NCBI GenBank assembly: GCA_035079385.1
Contig: JAVHKY010000024.1
Location: 620,001-684,000 of the forward strand
Length of the DNA: 64,000 nucleotides
From: Aspidiotus rigidus
Lineage: Eukaryota; Arthropoda; Insecta; Hemiptera; Diaspididae
Direction: 5' to 3'
In this document: positions 54,676-64,000 of the stretch, piece after piece
Layout: each line of letters starts with the position of its first letter
Numbering within the stretch: position 1 is the stretch's first letter
Notes under the pieces: generated by a model
What the model saw: only the letters and a program-made list of their open reading frames with translations
Told to the model about the DNA's origin: nothing
Databases searched by the model: none
Made by a program: the position numbers and the translations under genes

Positions 54676-57600
54676 ATGATTAATGTAAGTATTGTTTTTT
54701 ATAGGATTCTCTTCGCACCATCCACATTCAATTTTCTCAGGAACTTCATTAATTTTTCAACGTTAGTGAAAATACCTAATCTACGAGTTATAGGTATTCA
54801 TGATTATTTCAATTATTTTCTAGCCTAGGCTGCATATAGGTACCTATTTGAATTGTAAAATTTACTCCATATTTTTCATGAAGGACCAACGTGTAGAAGC
54901 GTCCTTCAACTTATTTCCTGGAAAGACTTACCCAAACTATTTATGAAAGATATTGTTATCCGATGGCCATCAATGGCGATGTTTTCATTTACATTTTATT
55001 ATGTTTTGATCATTATTATCGCTGAAACAATTGTTACCCAATTTGGAGCCTCAGCCAAAAATATAGCCTAGATATTTTTCTTAAATATTATTCTTATTCT
55101 CCGTTTCAGATCCTGGTCCTGTCAATTGTCTGCCTTTTTGAGGGGACAGACGGCGCTCATATCTTGGGAATCTTTCCTATGACGGCTAAAAGTCATTTCA
55201 ATTACAATCATGCCATCCTGAAAAGTTTATATGATGCGGGGCACCAAGTCACCATGATCAATCCTTTCTCTCCTAAGGAGAAAGTTGACAATTTCACATA
55301 CGTTGATTCACGTCTTGATTCGAAGATACATGTTGGCAATATCGCGATAAAATACGCTACTGATTTGAGTTACTCGTCTGTAAACGAATTGATTCTGAAT
55401 AATGATATTCAATATTGTCATAACGTCATGAAATTAAAGGAGATACAGGTATACTTATGTTTAATTTACCATAATTCAATTAGGCCTATGGGGAACGTAT
55501 ACCTATATAAATACCTATATTATTCTTGCCTGAATTATTAGGACAGTATTGAGCAGCACTCAATCTAATCTATCGCGTATTATTTGTACCTACATAATAA
55601 TTATACTTGATTTGAAACGCAAATTCAGAGCCTAGGTATAAACATCTATCATACAGGAATGATAATGTTTTAGAATTCTTCAGAACCGGAGGCTTTGATA
55701 CCTAAAAACTAGAATTTTCGTGATATTTTGTCAATCATAATTACCATCGACTTTCCTTTGATCAAGAATATATTAATAATTGTTATCAACTGACAAAGCC
55801 GGGAGAGGTATAATGATTTTACATTATATTTATGTGAAGTACTGCACCTTGTGTTGCAGGAAGCGTTGAACTCACGAGAAAAATTATACGACGTCATATT
55901 CGTGGAGATTTTAATGGGTCACTACTGTTATCTACCTATTGCGGAGAAGCTTGGAATTCCTGTGATAGGAACTGTAACATCGCACACGTACACATCGGCT
56001 GATGAATATATTGGCCTACCTCATAGCACCGCAGTGATACCAACATCAATAAGCTCTACCGAATTAGAAATGACTTCCTTCGAGCGTATTGGAAATTTAT
56101 GGATCTATCTTGTCTTCTATTACTATTACAAGATATTGCTGCCTGAGAGGTTGAAAGAATTCTATCGAGAACATTTTGGGACCGAAGAAATTTCTAAGAA
56201 AGAAATATCGTTGATTTTCTATAATAATCATCCGAGTTTTCTATCTCGTTGTGTAACACCTAATGCTATAGAAGTGGGAGGAATTCACATGACACCACCG
56301 AGTCCATTGCCAGAGGTAAGAATGGTTATTAAGAAAAAACTTAGAGCTCACTTCGTCCGCTGTTCATGGGACCGTATTAATTAACTTCGTCAATTGAGGC
56401 TACCAGGAAACCTATTTTATGCGAAAGTTTTTCATACTAATCGATTACAGCTAGGAAGCTGAAATGTTTCCAAGCCTCATTGCTATGATATATATCTGGA
56501 AAATGAAGACTTACTCCCCACCCGCCTTCTCTCTCTTTCTGGCCCTAGTTTATTAATTATTACACAACGGAAGTAGCCTATGTTAGGCTGAGTAAATTAG
56601 ACTAGTTCAGCCTAGTGTATCATAGGTTACTTATAAAATAGCTAGCAGAGATAGAAATTTTGCCAAATCTCGAAAGTGAATTCTAGTTATCTTTGTCTTA
56701 GTAATGACATCTGTTTCTATCAAAATGCTCTGTACGAATTTTCCGATTGCCTCCCCACGAGTGCGCCTAGCCTCTGTCTTCGTTCGTCGCCGACTTTCTT
56801 ACGGAATTGTAAACAACATACATACTATACTTATTTTGTATTAGATTCATCGGACACTATCTCTATGGGCTCTGTGGATTGTCGTCGTCTAGATACAACT
56901 ATTTTCTTATATACTTAGTACCTAGCATAAGGTCAGTAAGAGGATGGACAAACTCAAATCTGGTCTTCTCAACAGCACTATGCTTCCTCAACATCGCCTT
57001 TCTCCTTGCTTCTCCATGTTACGTAAACCCTCCAATACTGGAATTATCATCAATGACGCATCCTTCCATCACTTTTCTCATAAATTCTGTGCCTTAATCG
57101 CCTTCATTCACCAACTTCTCGCCATTCCTCTCTCACCCCGCGATTCCAATAAGGAGAAAGCCCGTATCAGCGGATCTTATCCTCTTCTTACTGTAAATAA
57201 CTGAAGGAAGGTTACAGGCTTTTGTAGTTACTCTTTCTAGTATTGTGGAGTACTTTTCCAGCAGATTAAGGTCATTGATGATATCACAAAAATCGGGCGT
57301 TTCCCGAGCATCTCCCCTCCCCGCTCAACAAAACAGTTTGCGGTATCTTCGCTAAAAAAAGAATACGCCAATACGGAACGTGTTCACTATTATAATACTG
57401 ATTTGCGTCAGCTTAAAATACTGTCTAAACTTAATTATAGAAGAAAACAATCTCTTGTCTTACAGAATTTACAAAGATTTATTGATGAAGCGACCCATGG
57501 TGTTGTACTATTCACATTTGGTTCCGTGGTCAGGACGAGCTCGCTTACATCCGAACAGAGAGAAGCATTTTTAGCCGCATTGTCAACCATACCGCAGAGG

Positions 57601-58431
57601 GTGATATGGAAATACGAAGAACCGATTGGAAATCTCCCAAAAAATATCATGTTATCGAGTTGGCTTCCTCAGCGGGACATTTTAGGTATGTAATTGATCT
57701 CTCGGTTCATCCGATATTGATCGATAATTTTCACGACCACAACATGTTTTATAATCGCCCTCTGCGCGGGGATATTGTTCGGGAGTGAATTTTCAAATCA
57801 AGGAAAAAGAATTCCTCACTCTCAATTCTTTCCCCTAGAACATAAAAAGGTCATCGCTTTCATGAGTCACTGTGGTCAAAGTGGGACGTACGAAGCAATG
57901 GTGACAGGGACACCTGTGATAGCAATTCCACTTTTCACCGATCAGTATGCAAATGCAGTGAACCTGAAACGTCGAGGGGTAGCTGTTAGTTTAGATTTTA
58001 AGACGGTGACTAAAGAAAAGGTGTTGGATGCGCTTAATACGATCATCAACGATACAGGGTGAGTAAACAATTCGGAATCGAAGCCCTGTTTCAGTATAAG
58101 AAAATATTGATTTATGGATTTTGAACATAAATCTTACAGTTATTATCAAAGAATGCAAGCTTTGTCTCGAGCGTTCAAAGACAGACCAATGAGCCCTCAA
58201 AAATCAGTCGTTTATTGGACGGAATACGTTATTAGACATGATGGAGCACGACATTTAAAAGCACTAGGAACAGATATGCCGTTTTATAAATATTTCATGT
58301 TAGATATTGCCGCTCTACTTTTCATGATTGCGAGTCTTGTAACTTACGTGATCTACAAGACTGTAAAATATTTTTGTATTTCCATTCGGTCACCATCTAC
58401 TTACTCAATGTCTGGGAAAAAAATTAATTAA
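54676..58431 (+). CDS. UGT-F: complete UDP-glycosyltransferase, 511 aa
   Basis: Exons: 54676-54684 (MIN), 55110-55448, 55860-56315, 57466-57685, 57839-58058, 58140-58431; all phases agree. An in-frame ATG 21 bp upstream (54655, MAESKVK) is possible, but the same place in UGT-E is TTG, so the inner ATG is preferred. Signal peptide about residues 1-18. GIFPMTAKSHF with His32, YDVIFVEILMGHYCYLPIAE, IFYNNHPSFLSR. Donor half LFTFGSVVRTSS, SSWLPQRDIL, signature FMSHCGQSGTYEAMVTG...FTDQ. Transmembrane helix (IAALLFMIASLVTYVIY) and KKIN tail. Exons 4-6 are almost identical to UGT-E, while exons 2-3 differ more. Intron 2 is only 411 bp because the PLE nest is absent; intron 3 has an old PLE relic. Confidence 0.93.
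56676..57204 (+). pseudogene. PLE relic in UGT-F intron 3
   Basis: SNDICFYQNALYEFSDCLPT, then FSMLRKPSNTGIIINDASFH and SHKFCALIAFIHQLLAIPLS. Counterpart of the relic at 48260-48580 in UGT-E; here the nuclease part is deleted. Confidence 0.7.
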
Positions 58432-59638
58432 TTTAAAAGTGTATAACATTATAAGGAATGGAAGGAGGAGATGTAATGATATTTTGTCGAAGAATATGAA
58501 AATAGCAGGTGGAGGTCAAAATGCTTCAAAATTTTTGTGTGAATCCTCGTAGCATTAATTATCCTTCACCTGCGACTGCAATTGAACGAGATACTCGTAC
58601 GACAATAAAAATTTTCTCGAAAATTTAAATTTCTATTTATATAGTCCATTTTATTTCTAACAATACGACTTTTTTCAATTGAAACAGAAAGTTTACTAAC
58701 AGGGAATCTGTTTTATCGGGGAGTATGACGAATGCCGGGCGCCGTCCGTTAAAACGTGGGATTTGGAAAAATTATAACCTCTGAGCTATATATGAGGGGA
58801 AAAAAACTTGGCAAAATTTCGACTTTCAAGTTATATAATATTATGATGGTAGAGGAACCTGGAAAAGAATGGAATATTGAGCTGTATCTGATAGGGGGAA
58901 AGTTAGAAAAATATGGTATTTCGAGCCTAACTCCCAATGTGATGAGGAACAAAGTTTAATCTTTATTTAGAAAACATATGAAGAAAGAAATTTCGCGAAC
59001 AGGTTCTCTGTTCGCTTCGATTAACACAGTTAATGAAGGTAATCCCGAGCAGCTGGCGAAGTAGGCTGCGAGTTTTTTTCCCTGTCTCTTTATATCTTAC
59101 TATGCATATGTAACGGTAAAAAAGCTCCGGCTTGAATCTTCGTCGTTAGGATGGTCTAACGATACACGATAAAAGATGAAAAAATATACTGATTGCGTTT
59201 AATCGAGTGAAAACAAAAGTACTGAAGCTTTATTGCGATGACCGCGAATTCGAGCGAGGTAGGTTGATATAATTGGATACAGAATAGCTGAGAATGAGCC
59301 AATATTTTGTGGACGTGAACATTATATCAAAAAACTGTCACTAACCTTCAGCTTGAACTGGTTGCTATTATTAACTTCATACTAGAGCCATAATAGAGTA
59401 CATGGTAACGTTTTCAAGTTTTCCGCTCGAGTGTCAGGATGTTTACTGCAGACCATCGTTACGAGTGCATTATTAAAAATTACACAATTGTAATTTCTCA
59501 CTGCCTAACAGCACAGAACGAATGTTTCACATGTATACTGTGAGTTGGCCTACGAGAAAAAAAACATCAATTTCGTGTGTGTAACAATAAATTCTACTAT
59601 TTTTGGAAGATACCTGTGAATGTTGCTGGTCCGGTAAT
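58432..59638. other. Intergenic DNA between UGT-F and UGT-G
   Basis: 58432-58640 matches the UGT-E 3' flank. 58690-58925 is the dispersed AGGGAATCTGTTTTATCGGG module with GGGCGCCGTCC and degenerate 'GACTTTCAAGTTATATAATA' repeats. The rest, to 59638, shows nothing recognisable. Confidence 0.5.
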
Positions 59639-62600
59639 ATGATGATGAAAATTGTAAGTATCGTTTTTCGTAGCTTTTCTTCACTCCATCTATTTTCAAT
59701 TCATAGAAAAACTGTATTCGTCATTTTCTTCCTTCTGACTATTGTGATTTGAAAAAGTGATCTCTTGCTTCAGATGAGTACTAATTTCCTTATTTGTGGA
59801 CTCTTTTTTTCGCAGGGCATAAGCTATGAGAACTGCCCCACCTGCATTTTAAGTAAAGCCACAAAAACAGGCTAGATGTCAACCTTTACTGATCAACTTA
59901 CTGGTAACATTTCTCAGTTTCAGATCCTTTTCTTTTCCTTTTTCTGCATATTCAGTGGAACCGAGGCGGCTCGTATTCTGGGGATTTTCACAGTAACAGG
60001 TAGAAGTCACTTCACCTGCAATCATGCCATTATGAAAAGCTTACACGACGCTGGACATCACATAACCATGATCACACCCTTCCCCTCTGAGGAGAAAATG
60101 GAAAATTTTACCTACGTTGATTCGCGTTTTGATTCTCTCATACTCGTTGGTAATTCAACAATTAATGACTTCACTGATATGTGCCTTGGAGACTTGATGG
60201 AATTCGTTACGAATGAGGAGATACACCATTGTTATAACGTAATGAAATTAAAGGAGATTCAGGTTTGATTAATTATTTTATTATTTCATTTTCAAAAAAC
60301 TGTTGTTTTCGCTTCTCCTCGGGCGGTATCTTCCAAGAAAACCGTCAACCATAAATTTCTTCAACCTCTCTATTTGTTCAAGGTTTTTCAATCAAAATTC
60401 TCAATATTCTAGTGGCTTACCTTTGCCCACAATTTGTCTTGGATCTCTCACATACGAGTAAAATCGCTCAAAGCTAAATGCCTGATTGCCACCAATATTC
60501 TCAAATATCTATTTATCTTACCCGTGTCTTAGATGCGACCGAAAACTACTTCTTCAACTATATAAAAGTCGTATCTGCTCCCAACTGGACTATGGCTGCC
60601 TGATCTACGCTCAGTGTAAGAAGTCCTCTCTTAGATTACTGAACACTATTCAATCAATAGCTCTGGCCCTAGGGGTATTCAACACTGGTCCTCATCTCAG
60701 CCTGTGTCCCGAAGCAGCCAAACCTCCGCTCCTCGCATACTAATAATCCTCGCATCCTCAGCTCAATTTCCGGAGCTCCCTACCCAATCGGATTTCTCCT
60801 CCCTTCAAAATACCTCCCTAAATTTTCTGAAACCCCATCTTGACTCCCTTCCCAAACTTAAATCTCTTCTCCCTATTAAATCATCCATTCTTCCACGGCT
60901 ATTCACTCTTCCGACCATCAGATTCGATCTCATAAATATTCTTTAATCAAATAACACCACCTACCGTCAACTAATCTCAGAAATTATCGCAGAATTTCCC
61001 AAACACTGATGGCTCTAAAACAAAAAATAAAACAAGCTATGCATACTTCATCCAGAATGAATTTACGGCTAGTCGTTTAAAAAATTAGATGCCACCGCAG
61101 GACTGCAATTGCAGCGGGGAACCCGCTGTCCCGAGTCCCCCTCCTATCATATAAATCTTGGAGCCTGAAGTTTTTCTAAGTCCAGAAAATGACGACGTGA
61201 AAATTTGAACGCGTTGCAATTTCTAGGAAGCCGTCGTCTTTCCAAGTCCGCCTCCTGTCATGTATAGCTCAACACTGGAAATTTTAACAGCGAACATGTT
61301 TTATGGTTTGTTTTTGAGAAGTTTGCCGTCCGGTGTAGCCATATATGATACGAGGGGGCTTGGACAAATTTCGACACATATAATTTTTCTATTTCCCCTC
61401 CCATCATATATAGCTCGTAGGTCAACTTTTTCCGAGTCCCCCTCCTATCATACATAGCTCGGTGGTCAGAATTTTTTCAAGTCGCCTTCTTATCATATAC
61501 TGTATAAGTCGAGGATCGTAATTTTTCTGAGTCTTCCTCCTATCATATATAGCTCAAAGGTCGAAATTTTAACAGGGAACCTGTTCTACGGGGGGCTTTT
61601 TGAGAAATATGCAGTGCGCCGTGCGCCGTCCAATAGAAAACTTGGAAAAATTTCGACTCTCGAGCCATATATGATAGAAAGGGGACTTGGAAAAAATGTC
61701 AACTCTCGAGCTATATATGATGGGAGGGGGACTTGAAAAAATTTCGACTATGGAGCCATATATGATAGGAGGGGGACTTGAAAAATTTCGACTAACGAGC
61801 TATATGTGATGGGAGGGAGGCTTCCAAAAATATCGACTTTCATCAAGCTATACGTAATGGGAGGGGGACTTGAAAAAATTTCGACTATCGAGCTATTATA
61901 GGACAGGAGAGGGACTTGGAAAAATGTTGACTCTCATAGGAGAGGGACTTGGAATAATTTCGACCCTCTAGCCATATATGATAGGAGAGGGACTTGGAAA
62001 TATTTCGACTCTTTAGACTATATTATACTAGGCTTATAGTATGTCTAGGTCTTTTCTTTATACTAGCTTTATCTAGGTCTAGGCTTCCTAGAATTTTCAA
62101 TACCAAATCCCATTTGACTCATAAAACAGGTTCCCTGCGTTCCTCGTTCAACTTCGTTAAGGAAGACGTCATTTTTCCAAGTCCCACTCCTATCATATAT
62201 ATAGCTCGAGGGTCGAAATTTTTTCCAAGTCCCCCTCCCCTACCATATATGGCTAGAGGGTCGAAATTTTTTCAAGTCCCCCGCCTAGCTCGGGGGTCAA
62301 AATTTTTTTAAGTCCGTCATCAACCTCGCTCGCGCCCGCAATCGCGGACGAAAATTTCCCAGAAGTACCTCTAACAAAAGGGATAGCGGGTTCCCTGTCT
62401 ACCTCCAATTTTACTACTGAACTAAGCGCTATTTGCTGCTGTATTTCAACTCGTACTCAGCGCCCTTCTGGACTCAACTAAATCCTACTATCTGATTCAC
62501 TTTCTTCCCTCGTATCTTTACAAGATTCTTATTCAAATAAACGCATCACTCAACCCATTCACGTCACCTGTCATACGCTAACCTCTAACAAATCATCAGT

Positions 62601-63692
62601 CACTCTCATCTACATTTTAGGTCACATCGGTCACCCTTAACATGGAAACGTTGATCGTGCAGTCAAGAACTCACCCTCTTACCGAAAATTACTGACCTAG
62701 TATACGACCTTCAAAAATACTATCGTTCCTCTCGGCATAGCCTTCGGAAAGAACAGCACAACAACGAACCAAGTTCAATCAAAAGCCTCCCTATTCCTTG
62801 GTCTTCTTCAAATATGGGTAGAAACTCCCGGTACGAATAGAAGAAGTCACCCTCTCTCATCTTAGGATTGGGGGCAGTCTTACCTCCTCCTAGGTCTTCA
62901 CGTCCCTTCGTCATGTGACTGCTACCATTTCAACATCCCTTCTCATATCCCGTCCTCCAAAACCACCTCATCCCCTATCCAACCACTCCGAAATCATCTC
63001 AGCTACCTTCGTTCTATATGTATTTCTTCCAACTTCTGTGTAAAACAAATTATTAATTGTAAAATTAAATTAACGTGAGTTGCTTCGTCAAGAACAAGGG
63101 TAGTGTTAGACGTACCACCGTCGTCTTACATAATATTTATCCCATTACGAGGAAACAGAGATATTTCTCACTCATTATAGTGCGATCTAGTGGTATGATT
63201 ATTTAACTTTTTAATTCAAGTTTGTAAATGTTTCAGGAAGCATTGAACTCGCCAGAAAAGTTATATGACGTCATGTTTATGGAAGTTTTAACTGGCCATG
63301 AATGTTATCTAGCTATTGCGGAGAAGCTTGGAATTCCTGCGATCGGAACAGTTACGTTGCATACAGTGAAATCAGCGGATAATTACATAGGCCTACCTCA
63401 TAGCCCTACACTGATACCAATGATGTTGGATTCAACTGCATTGGAAATGAATTTCTTTAAGCGTATAATAAATTTATGGAATCATTTCATCTTCGACTAT
63501 CATTACAAGATCAGTGTACCGAGAAAATTGAAGCCATTTTACCGGGAACATTTCGGGGAAGAAGAAGTTCGCATAAAAGATATATCACTGATTTTCTACA
63601 ATAATCATCCGACTTTCGTATCTCGACCCGTGACACCAAAGGCCATAGAAGTGGGAGGAATTCATTTGAAGCCGCCAAATCCTTTACCAAAG
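59639..63692 (+). CDS. UGT-G: UDP-glycosyltransferase, 5' half (exons 1-3)
   Basis: Exons: 59639-59653 (three tandem ATG codons, MMMKI), 59924-60262 and 63237-63692, all in phase. It encodes a signal peptide (ILFFSFFCIFSG), then EAARILGIFTVTGRSHFTCN with catalytic His34, HDAGHHITMITPFPS, ENFTYVDSRFDS, YDVMFMEVLTGHECYLAIAE and IFYNNHPTFVSRP, ending PLPK before a GTAAAAA donor (weaker than in the paralogues). Exons 4-6 with the UDP-sugar site should lie past the window end. Intron 2 (3 kb) contains a LINE and a minisatellite. Which of the three ATGs is used cannot be decided. Confidence 0.88.
60370..61087 (+). pseudogene. LINE relic in UGT-G intron 2, left part
   Basis: LLLQLYKSRICSQLDYGCLI and LALGVFNTGPHLSLCPEAAK match the conserved C-terminal RT region of Jockey-type LINEs (KLDYG; ALGAFRTSP). 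It ends with TACCGTCAACTAATCTCAGA and the start of RNase H (DGSKTK-like). Broken by several stops. Confidence 0.7.
61088..62397. repeat. Two-orientation minisatellite (foldback-like) inserted in the LINE
   Basis: Units of about 45-60 bp read TATCATATATAGCTCGA...GTCGAAATTTTTTCCAAGTC from 61140 to 61570, then run inverted (GACTTGGAAAAATTTCGACT...GAGCTATATATGAT) from 61630 to 62010, then return to the first orientation at 62160-62320. The switch points hold the AACAGGGAACCTGTTCTACG / AAACAGGTTCCCTGCGTTCC modules. LINE sequence continues on both sides, so the block was inserted. Confidence 0.8.
62398..62935 (+). pseudogene. LINE relic in UGT-G intron 2, right part
   Basis: Continues the LINE after the minisatellite. 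The DNA parallels 52640-53160 (ACTAAGCGCTATTTGC; GTCACATCGGTCACCC; CATGGAAACGTTGATCGTGC; CTCATCTTAGGATTGG). This is the RNase H and finger region with stops. Confidence 0.65.
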
Positions 63693-64000
63693 GTAAAAAT
63701 CATTCGTAAAATTTAACCAATTAGGTATTTGCGCAAAATCTGATGTTACTATTGAGAAATGTCGGCGTATATCTCGAATAAACCTCTAGTGTGGGGGATA
63801 TAGAAAAATAATTCAGGGACTATCAAGGAGATTGTGAACAATTTCCAACGAAGAACGGATGAAGAAGACAGCCGTCCTATTTTAGATAGGTTCTTGGAAA
63901 AATAGTGAGGATAGAAATTCGTATCTTCAAACTTTAAAATCAGTTTCAATTGTAGGTCATTTTTCATTGTTGACTGAAATTGTTGTCGACTTGGAGACAC
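63693..64000. other. Start of UGT-G intron 3
   Basis: No exon 4-like sequence (FIDGA, FTFGS) is present before the window ends. The minus-strand frame at 63749-64000 has no recognisable content. Confidence 0.6.

Overview
The window looks like arthropod, most probably insect, nuclear DNA. It has small spliced exons with GT-AG introns, an AT-rich background, and a dense mix of Copia, LTR, Penelope-like, LINE, hAT and inverted-repeat elements. The species cannot be read from the sequence. The only host genes I can support are a tandem cluster of UDP-glycosyltransferases (UGTs).

UGT cluster, all on the + strand unless noted. UGT-A (exons 4-6 only, 918-2091; its 5' end lies before the window). 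UGT-B (inverted, minus strand, first two exons only, 23378-24414). UGT-C (complete, 24434-28060, 521 aa). UGT-D (complete, 31803-36692, 516 aa). UGT-E (complete, 40333-51223, 511 aa). UGT-F (complete, 54676-58431, 511 aa). UGT-G (exons 1-3 only, 59639-63692; it continues past the window). All share six coding exons: a 9-18 nt start exon; the signal peptide plus start of the acceptor domain; the rest of the acceptor domain; two 220-nt exons carrying the UDP-sugar site; and a last exon with a transmembrane helix and cytosolic tail. A/C and E/F are the closest pairs, which fits growth by tandem duplication.

Layout. 1-917: pogo-like terminus, AT microsatellite and repeats upstream of UGT-A exon 4. 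2964-6336: a young non-autonomous LTR element. 6759-16416: a large inverted-repeat nest holding a possible piggyBac-like piece, a foldback element, a hAT element with an 8-bp target duplication, and a 4.4-kb Copia element with identical LTRs. 17.7-22.4 kb: Penelope-like elements (PLEs), one inserted in another with a 572-bp duplication of the target. 22.4-28.1 kb: UGT-B and UGT-C arranged head to head. 28.1-31.8 kb: repeats and an antisense LINE end. 31.8-36.7 kb: UGT-D, whose intron 2 holds a 5S-like piece and a MITE. 40.3-51.2 kb: UGT-E, whose intron 2 is swollen by a PLE nested in a PLE. 51.2-54.7 kb: LINE and PLE tails. 54.7-58.4 kb: UGT-F. 59.6-64 kb: UGT-G, whose intron 2 holds a LINE split by a two-orientation minisatellite.

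The UGTs are expected to be ER membrane enzymes that conjugate small lipophilic compounds with sugar from a UDP donor (detoxification, pigment or hormone metabolism). Points most worth checking: the catalytic histidine replaced by asparagine in UGT-D, the inverted UGT-B/UGT-C exon pair, a spliced small ORF in the LTR element, the 572-bp PLE target duplication, and hammerhead-like motifs at PLE ends.
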